The position numbers were made by a program, and so were the translations under genes. The notes beneath the pieces were generated by a model. It searched no databases, was not told where the DNA came from, and saw only the letters and a program-made list of their open reading frames with translations. A stretch of 64,000 bases of DNA from Gammaproteobacteria bacterium (GTDB taxonomy: Bacteria; Pseudomonadota; Gammaproteobacteria; Pseudomonadales; Azotimanducaceae): the NCBI GenBank assembly GCA_026706385.1, contig JAPOYV010000110.1:1-64000 (forward strand), read 5' to 3'. Of this stretch, positions 1 to 8,903 are shown in pieces (position 1 is the stretch's first letter; each line of letters starts with the position of its first letter).

Positions 1-1
1 G

Positions 2-469
2 CCGGACTTCATGATCGCCATCGACGTCGATGGCCGCGGCGACCGCTCGTCGTTCAAGGTCTGGGACGAGGGCCGCGTCCCCGACCTAGCCCTGGAACTG
101 CTGTCCGTCCACACGTGGCGACGGGATCTCCGGGTCAAGCCCGGTCTGTACCGAGACCTTGGCGTGCGCGAGTACTGGACGGTCGAGTTGCTTGACCGGT
201 TCTCGCCGCCGATCATCGGGCGGCGGCTGCGCGGAGGCGAATACGTGGACATTCCCGCTGAGGCATCAGGTGGGCTGCACAGCGAAGTGCTCGACCTCGA
301 GCTGTGCATGGTGGATGGCGAGTTCCGGTTTCGCGAAGTGGACACGGGCACGATCATCCCCGACTACATCGAGTTGGAAGACATGCGGCGGGCAGAGTCT
401 GACGCGCGACGATCCGCCGAGGCACGAGTTGCGGCCCTAGAAGAGCAACTCGGCCGACTGAAGGGGTGA
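2..469 (+). CDS. Uma2 family PD-(D/E)XK endonuclease, 5' end outside window
   Basis: The reading frame is open to the left edge, so the N-terminus is missing and 155 residues are visible. The segment with VPDLALELLS, a TWRRDL stretch and LGVREYWTVEL is the conserved core of the Uma2 (DUF820) family, which has the restriction-endonuclease fold with acidic and lysine catalytic residues. The C-terminal 30 residues are charged and predicted helical, as is common in the family. An internal ATG at 11 would begin inside the conserved fold and is unlikely to be the true start. Cellular function of Uma2 proteins is poorly known; many occur as solitary copies near mobile DNA. Confidence 0.8.
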   Translation, partial: PDFMIAIDVDGRGDRSSFKVWDEGRVPDLALELLSVHTWRRDLRVKPGLYRDLGVREYWTVELLDRFSPPIIGRRLRGGEYVDIPAEASGGLHSEVLDLELCMVDGEFRFREVDTGTIIPDYIELEDMRRAESDARRSAEARVAALEEQLGRLKG

Positions 470-475
470 AGCGCG

Positions 476-1477
476 TCAGTCCGCCACGCGGATGATCCGC
501 GTGCCGACGTTTCCCCCCGCGAGCATGTCGATGAACGCCCTCGGCGCCTCTTCGAGGCCGTGGAACTCGTCCTGCAAGGGCTTGAGCTCGCCGCTTTCCA
601 CCCAAGCCTTCATCTGCGCACGCCCCTCGGCGTAGCGATCCGCGTAGTCGAAGACCAGGAAGCCCTCCATGCGCACGCGGTTGTTCACCAGCAGTCCCGG
701 AATCCCGCGCGGGCCCGGTGCCGGGTTGCCGGTGTCGTACTGCGAGACCACGCCACAGCAGACGATGCGTCCATGCGGCTTCATCCGGCGTAGCGCACCG
801 CCGAGGATCTCCCCGCCGGTGTTGTCGAAGTAGATGTCGATGCCGTCGCCGCACGCCTCCTTGAACTCGTCGCGAAAGCCGCCGTGCCGGTAGTTCACCG
901 CGGCATCGAACCCTAAGTCCTCGCACAACATGCGGCACTTGTCGTCGCTGCCGGCCACGCCCACTGCCCGGCACCCGCTGATCTTTGCCATCTGCCCCAC
1001 CAGGTGGCCCACGGAACCGGCGGCGGCGGAGACCACGACAGTCTGTCCCGGCTTCGGTTCGCCCAAGTCGAAAAACCCGAAGTAGGCGGTGAGCCCATTG
1101 GTGCCGTAGACGCCAAGGTGGTGCGCCGGATCCCCGACGTCATCGACCACATGCAGGCCAGAGCCCCTGTGGACGGAGTAGTCCTGCCAACCCGCCGGGC
1201 AGGTCACCAGCGAACCGACCGGCACGCGTTCGTCGTTCGACTTCTCGACGCGAGCGACCGCCGAGCCGCCCATGACGATGCCGCTGCGCGGCGCGCCGGC
1301 GTAGCTCGCACTGCCTTGCAGGCCAGCCCTTTGGCCGGCGCCCACGGTGAGCACCAGCGTGCGACACAACACTTCACCCTCGCCCGGTTCCGGTGCCGAC
1401 GCGGTTTGCAGGGCGAAGTGCTCGGGCCCAAGCTTGTCCGTGGGCAGTGCGGCGATGACGACTTGGCGATTGTCCAT
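476..1477 (-). CDS. NADP-dependent medium-chain oxidoreductase, CurA/prostaglandin-reductase-like
   Basis: A 333-residue MDR-superfamily protein that reduces activated double bonds or related substrates with NADPH. The cofactor-binding loop SAAAGSVGHLVGQMAK (residues 150-165) is followed by a typical beta-alpha-beta unit, and GTNGLTAYFGF is the CurA-type signature before it. The catalytic zinc ligands of alcohol dehydrogenases are absent, as expected for this branch. The ATG at 1477 was chosen because family homology begins there. The frame stays open far upstream, but that part lies opposite the next gene and has no recognisable content. It is divergent from the hydroxy-acid oxidase across a 189-bp gap. 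The substrate cannot be told. Confidence 0.85.
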   Translation of the reverse strand: MDNRQVVIAALPTDKLGPEHFALQTASAPEPGEGEVLCRTLVLTVGAGQRAGLQGSASYAGAPRSGIVMGGSAVARVEKSNDERVPVGSLVTCPAGWQDYSVHRGSGLHVVDDVGDPAHHLGVYGTNGLTAYFGFFDLGEPKPGQTVVVSAAAGSVGHLVGQMAKISGCRAVGVAGSDDKCRMLCEDLGFDAAVNYRHGGFRDEFKEACGDGIDIYFDNTGGEILGGALRRMKPHGRIVCCGVVSQYDTGNPAPGPRGIPGLLVNNRVRMEGFLVFDYADRYAEGRAQMKAWVESGELKPLQDEFHGLEEAPRAFIDMLAGGNVGTRIIRVAD

Positions 1478-1507
1478 GTGGGCCTCGACCGTGTGGAAGA
1501 AGCGGCA

Positions 1508-1515
1508 AGCATAGC
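1508..1515 (-). promoter_or_regulatory. Candidate -10 element of the CurA-like gene
   Basis: On the minus strand the sequence reads GCTATGCT, 31 bases before the ATG at 1477. It matches the recurring TAYGCT hexamer seen before many genes here. No clear -35 box was found. Confidence 0.35.
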
Positions 1516-1632
1516 GTGCGTCGGCGCGTCCTTCGGACGCGATTGAGAAATGCTCCGCATTTCTCGCGCGCGCCGGCAATGCAGCTTCCGGCGAAAAACC
1601 CAGCACTCGCGAGACCGAGTAGGCGCGTGCCG

Positions 1633-1638
1633 TATCAT
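1633..1638 (+). promoter_or_regulatory. Candidate -10 element of the hydroxy-acid oxidase gene
   Basis: TATCAT, preceded by GCCG, lies 28 bases before the ATG at 1667. It fits the window's recurrent -10-like motif at the usual distance. Confidence 0.3.
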
Positions 1639-1666
1639 CCGCGCCTTTCGACCGACGGACCGACCG

Positions 1667-2746
1667 ATGCCGGATTTCATGACGCTTGGCGAGATTGCCA
1701 AGCAGGCGGAACGCAATCTGAACCAGAACCTCTGGGACTACCTGCGCGGCGGTGCCGACTCGGAGGCCGCCGTGATCCGCAACCGGATGGCGCTGGCATC
1801 GCTCGCCTTCCGGCCGAAGGTGCTCAACGACGTCTCGACCATCCGCACGGAGCGCACGCTGCTCGGCAAGCCGATGCGCATCCCCGTCGTGCTGCCGCCG
1901 ATCGGTTCCGTCCAGCAGTTCCACCCGGGCGGCGGTTCCTCCGTGGCCGAAGCAGCCACCGAGTTCGGTACCACCATGATCCTGAGTTCCGCCTGCTTCC
2001 CGGCGTTCGAAGAGGTCGCCAAGGTCGGGGCGTGTTCGAAGATCTTCCAACTGTATCTGGCGGGCGACCAGGCGTGGATGGACGACATCATCGAACGCAC
2101 GATCGCTGCTGGCTACGACGCCTTCTGTCTCACCGTGGACACGTCGCTCTACAGCCGCCGCGAACGCGACATCCACAAGCGCTTCATACCCGGCTCCGGG
2201 CGCACCGCGACGCCGGGCAGCGTCTTCGACGCCCAGGCGCGCATGGACTGGGACACGGTGGCCCACATCAAGGAGAGCTTCGACATTCCGCTCATCCTCA
2301 AGGGCGTCGCGCGGGCCGATGACGCCACACGTGCCGTGGAGGCCGGGGTGGACATTGTCTACACGTCGAACCACGGTGGCCGCCAACTCGACCACGCCCG
2401 CGGCTGTATCGCCGTGCTGCCGGAGATCGTGGAGGCCGTGGCCGGGCGCGTGCCGGTGATCGTCGACGGCGGATTCCTGCGCGGCGCCGATGTCGTCAAG
2501 GGCTTGTGCCTGGGAGCGACCGCGGTCGGCACGGGGCGGCTGCTCGGCTTGAGCATGGCCGCCGCCGGGCCGGCTGGCGTTGTGCGGGCTCTCGAAATCC
2601 TCGAGCAGGAGATGCACCTCACCATGGGCCTGATGGGCATTGCGGACGTGGACGACCTCTGTCCGGACCTCGTCGAGGCCGCGCCGATGCTGCCGGGACC
2701 CTACGACATGATGTCCGCGTTTCCGCTGCTTGCCCAAGGGTACTAG
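1667..2746 (+). CDS. FMN-dependent alpha-hydroxy-acid oxidase/dehydrogenase
   Basis: A 359-residue TIM-barrel flavoprotein of the lactate oxidase/glycolate oxidase/mandelate dehydrogenase family, which oxidises an L-2-hydroxy acid to a 2-oxo acid. The family active-site block SNHGGRQLD is at about residues 234-242 with catalytic His236. Lys212 (ILKGV) and the FMN-phosphate loops VDGGFLRGADV and GATAVGTGR are present. ATG 1667 was chosen because homology begins there; an upstream in-frame ATG at 1550 adds 39 arginine-rich residues without family similarity. ATG 1679 is a possible alternative. The substrate is not predictable from sequence alone. Confidence 0.88.
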   Translation: MPDFMTLGEIAKQAERNLNQNLWDYLRGGADSEAAVIRNRMALASLAFRPKVLNDVSTIRTERTLLGKPMRIPVVLPPIGSVQQFHPGGGSSVAEAATEFGTTMILSSACFPAFEEVAKVGACSKIFQLYLAGDQAWMDDIIERTIAAGYDAFCLTVDTSLYSRRERDIHKRFIPGSGRTATPGSVFDAQARMDWDTVAHIKESFDIPLILKGVARADDATRAVEAGVDIVYTSNHGGRQLDHARGCIAVLPEIVEAVAGRVPVIVDGGFLRGADVVKGLCLGATAVGTGRLLGLSMAAAGPAGVVRALEILEQEMHLTMGLMGIADVDDLCPDLVEAAPMLPGPYDMMSAFPLLAQGY

Positions 2747-2794
2747 CGGGAGTGCACGTACTCGCTCGGGCCCGGCCGGCGGCGCGCTGCGTGC

Positions 2795-2800
2795 TACGCT
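2795..2800 (+). promoter_or_regulatory. Candidate -10 element of the M16 peptidase gene
   Basis: TACGCT within GTGCTACGCT lies 49 bases before the ATG at 2850. It matches the recurrent hexamer of this window. Confidence 0.35.
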
Positions 2801-2849
2801 TCGGCTCGCGCCGGCAGTCGCACCACCGCAATTGACTAACGGAGTTCTG

Positions 2850-5663
2850 ATGAGACCAAACGTTGCTTACGCCATGGCGCGCGCCGTGGTCGTCGCTGGC
2901 GTGCTGTGCCTGACATGCGCCGCATGCCGGAGTACCACCCCGGCCTCCTCGGTCGCGACGCAGGATTCCGCAAGGGCCACCGAGGTGGCCTCGGTCGAGG
3001 GGATCACGGAGTACCGGCTGGACAACGGCCTGCGCTTCCTGCTGTTCCCGGACCAAAGCAAGCAGCAGATCACGGTGAACATCACCTATCTCGTCGGGTC
3101 GCGCCACGAAGGCTACGGCGAGACGGGCATGGCCCACCTCCTCGAGCACCTGCTGTTCAAGGGGACACCCAACCACCCGGACATTCCGGCCGAATTGACC
3201 GAACGCGGCGCGTTTCCCAACGGCACGACCTGGCTCGACCGAACGAACTACTTCGAGACCTTCCCGGCGAACGACGACAACCTGGTCTGGGCGCTCGACC
3301 TGGAGGCGGATCGGATGGTCAATTCCTTTGTCTCCAAGGACGACCTCGACTCCGAGATGACCGTGGTGCGCAACGAGATGGAGAGCGGTGAGAACAACCC
3401 TGTCGGCGTCCTGCAAGCCCGCGTCGCGTCGACGGCCTACCTCTGGCACAACTACGGCAACTCCACGATCGGCGCTCGCGCCGACGTCGAGAACGTCCCC
3501 ATCGACCGACTACAGGCGTTCTACCGGAAGTACTACCAGCCCGACAACGCCGTGCTCGTGGTCGCCGGTCGCTTCGAGCCCGTCCGGGCGATCGAGATCA
3601 TCGAGGAGAAGTTCGGCGCCATTCCGCGCCCGGACCGCACGGGAGCCAACCAGCTCTTCGAGACCTACACCGCGGAACCGGCCCAAGACGGCGAACGCAC
3701 CGTCACGCTGCGCCGCGTCGGCGACTACCAACTTGCCATGGCGGCCTACCACATCCCCGCCGGCTCCCACGCGGAATACCCCGCGGTGCAGGTTCTTGCC
3801 CACCTGTTGACGACCCGGCCAGCCGGCAGGCTCTATAAAAACGTCGTCGAGCCGGGCTTGGCGGCCGCGACGGCGGCGTTCACCATGCAATTCCGGGAGC
3901 CCGGCCTACTGCTTGCCATGGCGCAGGTGCGCGAGGAAGACGACCTCGGTGCCGCGTCCGATGCCATGCTGGCGACGCTGCACGGCATCGTCGATACGCC
4001 GCCCACCGAGGAGGAGGTCAGTCGCGCGGCGACCGAGTACGCCTCGTCCTTCGATCTCGCCTACAACAATCCGCAGTCCATCGCGCTTCAGCTCAGCGAG
4101 TGGGCGGCCATGGGCGACTGGCGGCTGATGTTCCTGCACCGCGACCGGGTTGCCGCCGTCACATCCGAAGACGTGCTGGGCGCTGCGGACAAGTACCTCA
4201 AGGCGTCCAACAGGACCATGGGCTTCTTCCATCCGACCAATGAGGCGCCGGCGCGCGCCGAGGTGCCGCCGGCACCGGACGTCGCGGCGCTGGTCGCCAA
4301 CTACAAGGGCCGCGAGGCCCTCGCCGAGGGCGAGGCCTTCGACCCGACTCCCGAGAACATCGAACGCCGCACGACCCGCGTCGAGATCGCCGACGGCATG
4401 CGCGCGGCGCTCCTGCCCAAGGAAAACCGGGGTGATGCGGTCACGATACGGCTGATATTCCGCCACGGCACCGAAGACGCGCTCCTCGGCAAGTCGACTG
4501 CGGCCAGCTACGCTGGCGCGCTCCTAATGCGCGGTACGGAGAAACGCTCGCGTCAGGACATCAGCGACGAATTCGACAGGCTGAAGATCCAAGGCGGTGT
4601 TGGAGGCGGCGTCACGGCGGCAAGCATCGGCTTCACCACCGTACGCGAGAACCTGCCGGCAGCGTTGCGCCTGACCGCCGAGATCCTGCGCGAACCCGCG
4701 TTCGACGAGAACGAGTTCGAACTCCTTCGCGAGGAGTACCTCGCCGGCATCGAGGCGCAGCGTTCGGAGCCCCAGGCACTGGCCAACAACGCGCTCAGCA
4801 GGCACCTGTCCCGCGCCTATGAGCCGGACCACATCTTCTACGTGGCGACGTTCGACGAGCAGGTCGAGCGGAACAAGGCGGTGACGCTTGACGAGGTCCG
4901 GAGCTTCTGGTCCACGTTCTACGGTGCCGGCCACGTGGACATCGCCGTGGTGGGCGACTTCGACCCCGACGAGACCGTGGCTCTCATCGAGGAGCTCTTC
5001 ACGGGCTGGCAGGCCGAGGAGCCCTACGAGCGCGTCGCAACGCCTTATCGAGACCTCGAGGCGGTCGCCGTCGACATCGAGACGCCCGACAAGGCGAACG
5101 CCATCATGTTCGCCTCGCAACGCCTGCGCATGCGTGACGACCACGCCGACTACCCCGGGCTCGTGGTCGGCAACTACATGCTCGGCGGCGGATTCCTAAA
5201 CTCGCGGCTCGCCGTGCGCATCCGTCAGAACGAGGGGCTCTCCTACGGCGTCGGTTCGCAGTTCAACGCCGGTGCCATCGACGAAGTCGGCGGATTCGGA
5301 GGCTATGCCATCTTCGCGCCGGAAAACGCCGACAAGGTCGTCGCCGCGTTCAAGGAAGAGGTCGCCAAGGCGCTCGAGTCCGGCTTCACCGACGACGAGG
5401 TGGAGGCCGCCAAGAAGGGGCTCCTGGACAGCATGCAGAACGACCGGTCCAGCGACACGGCGGTGGCCGGCATCCTGCAGAGCAACCTGTTCCTGGGGCG
5501 CACGATGGCATTCACGGCGAAACGGGAGGCCGCGATCGCGGCGTTGACGCCGGACGCGATCCTTGAAGCCATGCGCCGCCACATCGACGTCGCCAAGCTA
5601 TCGATCTTCCGCGGTGGCGATTTCGCCAACAAGCTCGTCGAGGCCGACGGACCGGCGGACTAG
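2850..5663 (+). CDS. M16 family zinc metallopeptidase, lipoprotein
   Basis: A 937-residue insulinase/pitrilysin-type peptidase. The inverted zinc motif HLLEH is at residues 96-100 with catalytic Glu99, and the distal glutamate is probably in NEMESGENN about 75 residues later. The C-terminal half repeats the M16 fold without HxxEH, the usual inactive partner that closes the chamber. The N-terminus has a hydrophobic stretch ending in Cys-Ala-Ala-Cys near residue 26, consistent with a lipoprotein or signal peptide, so it probably acts in the periplasm on peptides. ATG 2850 gives this signal sequence and follows GGAG 7 bases upstream. It stands alone on its strand. Confidence 0.9.
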   Translation: MRPNVAYAMARAVVVAGVLCLTCAACRSTTPASSVATQDSARATEVASVEGITEYRLDNGLRFLLFPDQSKQQITVNITYLVGSRHEGYGETGMAHLLEHLLFKGTPNHPDIPAELTERGAFPNGTTWLDRTNYFETFPANDDNLVWALDLEADRMVNSFVSKDDLDSEMTVVRNEMESGENNPVGVLQARVASTAYLWHNYGNSTIGARADVENVPIDRLQAFYRKYYQPDNAVLVVAGRFEPVRAIEIIEEKFGAIPRPDRTGANQLFETYTAEPAQDGERTVTLRRVGDYQLAMAAYHIPAGSHAEYPAVQVLAHLLTTRPAGRLYKNVVEPGLAAATAAFTMQFREPGLLLAMAQVREEDDLGAASDAMLATLHGIVDTPPTEEEVSRAATEYASSFDLAYNNPQSIALQLSEWAAMGDWRLMFLHRDRVAAVTSEDVLGAADKYLKASNRTMGFFHPTNEAPARAEVPPAPDVAALVANYKGREALAEGEAFDPTPENIERRTTRVEIADGMRAALLPKENRGDAVTIRLIFRHGTEDALLGKSTAASYAGALLMRGTEKRSRQDISDEFDRLKIQGGVGGGVTAASIGFTTVRENLPAALRLTAEILREPAFDENEFELLREEYLAGIEAQRSEPQALANNALSRHLSRAYEPDHIFYVATFDEQVERNKAVTLDEVRSFWSTFYGAGHVDIAVVGDFDPDETVALIEELFTGWQAEEPYERVATPYRDLEAVAVDIETPDKANAIMFASQRLRMRDDHADYPGLVVGNYMLGGGFLNSRLAVRIRQNEGLSYGVGSQFNAGAIDEVGGFGGYAIFAPENADKVVAAFKEEVAKALESGFTDDEVEAAKKGLLDSMQNDRSSDTAVAGILQSNLFLGRTMAFTAKREAAIAALTPDAILEAMRRHIDVAKLSIFRGGDFANKLVEADGPAD

Positions 5664-5726
5664 CGAGTCGCATCGGAGACACGCGGGCGCTACCCCGTCC
5701 GCCGGCACCGCGAACGTCGGCTTCGC

Positions 5727-5732
5727 TACGCT
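5727..5732 (+). promoter_or_regulatory. Candidate -10 element before the decayed antitoxin
   Basis: TACGCT within TCGCTACGCT repeats the motif found before intact genes. It may be the surviving promoter of the broken antitoxin locus that follows. Confidence 0.25.
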
Positions 5733-5800
5733 GCACTTTCGAGATGTGCCGACTAGCGCTTTCGGGCGACCCGCCGCCGCACACCTCGCTGCAAGCGCGC

Positions 5801-6037
5801 GGCGACGACGTGGTTCGCCACGCTCAGTCCGTCGCGCGGTGGGAAAAGGGGCAGACCAAGATGGTCGGCCCGGCCGATCGGCTACTGCGGCTGCTTTATG
5901 AGAGCCACGCGACCGAAAAGGGCCGCGAGTACGGGATACCGGAACTGCTAGTGCAGTTGCCGGAACTCGACGACACCGACAATCTCGACGAAGTGCAGTT
6001 CGAGGACACCAACCGGGGGTGGAGCCGAGCCGCCTGA
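5801..6037 (+). pseudogene. Remnant of an MqsA/HigA-type helix-turn-helix antitoxin
   Basis: About 78 codons are readable. The stretch QSVARWEKGQT followed by GPADRLLRLLY is the second half of an antitoxin-type HTH domain and its linker, and the acidic C-terminal tail is also typical. The first HTH helices are not recognisable upstream: the preceding frame is arginine/proline-rich and lacks them. An in-frame ATG exists at 5744 but encodes nothing family-like. No partner toxin is adjacent. I read it as a decayed toxin-antitoxin locus, although a short functional regulator cannot be excluded. Confidence 0.5.
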
Positions 6038-6071
6038 CGTACAGGAAACGGCGCAGGCCAGGCCAAGCGCT

Positions 6072-6869
6072 CTACGTACCGGTGTAGTTCGGCTTGCGCT
6101 TCTCCAGGAACGCAGCGATTGACTCCTTACGGTCGTTCACGGCCCGGTTGCCGAAGGAGAGGCTCGTCAACTCGAAACGCAGCGCCGTCTCCAGGTCGCA
6201 CTCCATGTTGTGCTGCAGGACGCGCTTGGACATGCGCAGGGCGAGCGGCGGCCAAGCGGTCATCTGTCCAGCGAGTTCGAGCGCGGACTCCATCAGGTCG
6301 CCGTGGTCGACGAGGCGGTCCAAGAGGCCAATCCGATGGGCTTCCTCCGCGTCCACGGTTCGGCTGGTGTAGATCAGGTCTGTGGCACGGGAGTAGCCGA
6401 CGATGCGCGGCAGGAAGAAGCTCATGCCGGAGTCCGGTGACAGGTTGCGCTCGATGAACACGGTCTTGAAGCGTGACTTCTCCGTCCCTACGCGGACATC
6501 GCAGGCCAAGGCGAGGCTCATGCCCGCGCCCGCCGCCACGCCGTTGACGGCACCGATCACCGGCTTGTTCAGCCCGTAGACCGACAGCGCCTGGCGACCG
6601 ACCCAGCCTAAGTCGTCGAGGTGCTCGTTCTGCGTGGGGGCGGCGTTCTCGCCGCGGCCCCCGGCGGTGAGATCGGCCCCGGAGCAAAAGCCGCGCCCCG
6701 CCCCTGTGAAAACCACGGCGCGGACTTCGTCGTCCGCCTTGACGTCCGCGATGGCATCGAGCATGGCGTCGCGTAGTTCGCCGTTCAGTGCATTGAGTTT
6801 CTGCGGGCGGTTCAGCGTCAGCACCGCCACGTGTTCCGTCTTCTCCAACAGCAACGCCGCGTCCGTCAT
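6072..6869 (-). CDS. Enoyl-CoA hydratase/isomerase (crotonase family, PaaG-like)
   Basis: A 265-residue crotonase. The first oxyanion-hole segment GAGRGFCSGADL is at residues 56-67 and the second at NGVAAGAGMSLALACD (109-124). The segment LSPDSGMSFFLPRIVG resembles the PaaG/isomerase branch, in which an aspartate replaces one catalytic glutamate. It would act on an acyl-CoA in fatty-acid or aromatic degradation. It is divergent from the acyl-CoA dehydrogenase, with 41 bp between the two starts, so the two units may be controlled together. Confidence 0.88.
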   Translation of the reverse strand: MTDAALLLEKTEHVAVLTLNRPQKLNALNGELRDAMLDAIADVKADDEVRAVVFTGAGRGFCSGADLTAGGRGENAAPTQNEHLDDLGWVGRQALSVYGLNKPVIGAVNGVAAGAGMSLALACDVRVGTEKSRFKTVFIERNLSPDSGMSFFLPRIVGYSRATDLIYTSRTVDAEEAHRIGLLDRLVDHGDLMESALELAGQMTAWPPLALRMSKRVLQHNMECDLETALRFELTSLSFGNRAVNDRKESIAAFLEKRKPNYTGT

Positions 6870-6870
6870 G

Positions 6871-6876
6871 TATGCT
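6871..6876 (+). promoter_or_regulatory. Candidate -10 element of the acyl-CoA dehydrogenase gene
   Basis: TATGCT directly follows the divergent crotonase start codon and lies 34 bases before the ATG at 6911. It matches the recurrent hexamer. Confidence 0.35.
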
Positions 6877-6910
6877 CCCGCCGATTCGATACGTTGAGGC
6901 GGACATTCTA

Positions 6911-8137
6911 ATGGCGATCGATTTCACGTTTCCCGACGAGGTTGAGGACGCGCGGCTCCTGGTGAAGCGGTTCATGACGGACGTCGCGAAGCCGAAGATG
7001 GCGGAACTGAGCGCGCGCCGCGCCTCCGGGGACGAGTGGCGCACGGCGATCCACGAATTGCGCCAGACCGCCCGGGACCAGGGCCTGTGGGCGCCGCACA
7101 TGCCCGAGGAATGGGGCGGCATGGGCCTCGGCATCACCGCGGTCGCGGCCATGTCGGCGGAAGCCGTGAAGACCAACATGGGCCCGTACCTCATCAACTG
7201 CCAAGCGCCCGACGAAGGCAATATGCACACCCTGCTGCACTTCGGCACCGACGAGCAGAAGGACAAGTGGCTGCGGGGGTTGTGCGAGGGCACGATGCGG
7301 TCCTGCTTCTCCATGACCGAGCCCGAGGTCGCGGGGTCGGACCCCACGCAGATCCAGACCGCTGCCGTCCGCGACGGCGACGACTGGGTCATCAACGGCC
7401 ACAAGTGGTTCACCTCCGGCGCACACGGCGCCACCTTCGCCATCGTGATCGCCAAGACCGACCCGGATGCCGAGATCGCCCAGGCCAGGAACAGCGCCTT
7501 CATCGTGCCCACCGATACCCCCGGCTTCGAGATCGTCCGCGACATCTCCACCATGGGCGGCGGCGGGGGCCACCCCGAGATTCGCTACAACGATGTCCGC
7601 GTCCCGCACGCCAACATGCTCGGCGAACAGGGCGGCGGCCACAAGCTCGGGCAGGTCCGCCTGGGTCCCGCGCGCCTCGCCCACTGCATGCGCTGGATCG
7701 GCACCATCGAACAGGCGCTGGAGATGCTCGTCGACCGGGCCCAGAAGCGCTATGCGCACGGCTCGCTGCTCTCGGAGAAGCAGGGCATCCAATGGATGAT
7801 GGCGGAGAGTGCCCTCGAGCTTTACTCGTCGAAGCTGATGGTGCTGCACGCCGCCTACAAGATCGAGAACGGCATGGACTTCCGCTCCGAGGTGTCCATG
7901 GCCAAGCACCATGTCGCAAACACGCTGTGGAAGACCGTGGACCGCGCTTTGCAGGTGCACGGCGCGCTCGGCTATTCGAACGACTCGCCGCTCGCGCAGA
8001 TGCTGATCCAGGCGCGCTGGTCGCGCATCGCCGACGGCTCCGACGAGGTACACCTGATGCGCATCGCCGAGATGGTCATGCGCTCCTACAACGAGACCGG
8101 CAGCGTCAACCACGCCGTCGGCGACCTGCCGCTGTAG
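6911..8137 (+). CDS. Acyl-CoA dehydrogenase
   Basis: A 408-residue FAD-dependent enzyme that introduces the alpha-beta double bond of an acyl-CoA. Family blocks are in order: the N-terminal helical domain, CFSMTEPEVAGSDPTQIQT in the middle beta domain, NGHKWFTSGA, and the C-terminal helical bundle with QVHGALGYSNDSPLAQ and IADGSDEVHLMRIAE. ATG 6911 starts the conserved MAIDFTF sequence; an in-frame ATG at 6872 overlaps the promoter region. The next gene, a crotonase, starts 6 bp after the stop, so the two enzymes probably work in sequence on one substrate. Confidence 0.92.
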   Translation: MAIDFTFPDEVEDARLLVKRFMTDVAKPKMAELSARRASGDEWRTAIHELRQTARDQGLWAPHMPEEWGGMGLGITAVAAMSAEAVKTNMGPYLINCQAPDEGNMHTLLHFGTDEQKDKWLRGLCEGTMRSCFSMTEPEVAGSDPTQIQTAAVRDGDDWVINGHKWFTSGAHGATFAIVIAKTDPDAEIAQARNSAFIVPTDTPGFEIVRDISTMGGGGGHPEIRYNDVRVPHANMLGEQGGGHKLGQVRLGPARLAHCMRWIGTIEQALEMLVDRAQKRYAHGSLLSEKQGIQWMMAESALELYSSKLMVLHAAYKIENGMDFRSEVSMAKHHVANTLWKTVDRALQVHGALGYSNDSPLAQMLIQARWSRIADGSDEVHLMRIAEMVMRSYNETGSVNHAVGDLPL

Positions 8138-8143
8138 CGCGCC

Positions 8144-8893
8144 ATGCTCATCATCAACAACCAGGACCGTGTCCGCACGGTGGCGCTCAACCGGCCCGAT
8201 GCGTTGAACGCCTTCAACGGACAGCAGTACGACGAAGTGACCGATGCGCTGCTCGAAGCCGCTACCGATGACGACTGCCGCGTCGTCGTGCTCACGGGCA
8301 CCGGTCGCGCATTCAGCGCCGGGGCCGACCTTTCCGGATCGGCCGGACCGCCGCCCCGGCACGGTTTCCGCGGCATGCTGCACGCGATCGTGGACTTCGA
8401 GAAGCCGTTCGTGCTCGGCATCAACGGCCTCGGCGTCGGGATCGGGGCGACGATCTGCGGCGTTGCGGATTTCGCCTTCATGGCGGCCAGCGCCCGCTTG
8501 CGCTGCCCGTTCTCGGAACTCGGCCTCGTCGCCGAGGCTGGCAGCACGCGGACGTTTCCGGGTCTCATGGGACGCCAGCAAGCGATGTGGTTCCTCATGG
8601 CCTCCGAGTGGATGTCCGCCGAACAATGCCAAGCGGCCGGGCTCGTCCTCGACGTGCTGCCCGACGAGGGATTCGCCGACGCCGTGCACGCCAAGGCGGC
8701 ACGCCTAGCATCGCTGCCGCCCGAGTCCCTCGCGGAAGCCAAGCGCCTGGTCGCCGGGCCCGATCGCGATCGGTTGAAGGCGGTGATCGATGCCGAGAAT
8801 GCAGCTCTCGCACGGCTCTCCGGCGGTCCGGCCAACCGCGAAGCGGTGGCGGCGTTCCGCGAGAAGCGCAAGCCGGATTTCTCCGCGCTTTGA
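8144..8893 (+). CDS. Enoyl-CoA hydratase/isomerase (crotonase family)
   Basis: A 249-residue crotonase with the oxyanion-hole motifs GTGRAFSAGADL (about residues 55-66) and NGLGVGIGATICGVADF. The C-terminus ends in REKRKPDF, typical of the family. It is co-transcribed with the acyl-CoA dehydrogenase (6-bp gap) and is clearly divergent in sequence from the crotonase at 6072-6869, so it is probably a different paralog and not a recent duplicate. Hydratase and isomerase activity cannot be separated by eye. Confidence 0.88.
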   Translation: MLIINNQDRVRTVALNRPDALNAFNGQQYDEVTDALLEAATDDDCRVVVLTGTGRAFSAGADLSGSAGPPPRHGFRGMLHAIVDFEKPFVLGINGLGVGIGATICGVADFAFMAASARLRCPFSELGLVAEAGSTRTFPGLMGRQQAMWFLMASEWMSAEQCQAAGLVLDVLPDEGFADAVHAKAARLASLPPESLAEAKRLVAGPDRDRLKAVIDAENAALARLSGGPANREAVAAFREKRKPDFSAL

Positions 8894-8903
8894 CGGGAGA
8901 CCG

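Noticed and set aside
1478-2737. A long minus-strand open frame extending the CurA-like gene through the hydroxy-acid oxidase region
   Set aside because: It is antisense to a gene with strong family motifs. Long open shadow frames are expected in high-GC DNA and it shows no domain of its own.
6908-8689. A 593-codon minus-strand open frame over the acyl-CoA dehydrogenase
   Set aside because: It runs opposite a well-supported enzyme and has only low-complexity Arg/His/Gly-rich sequence.
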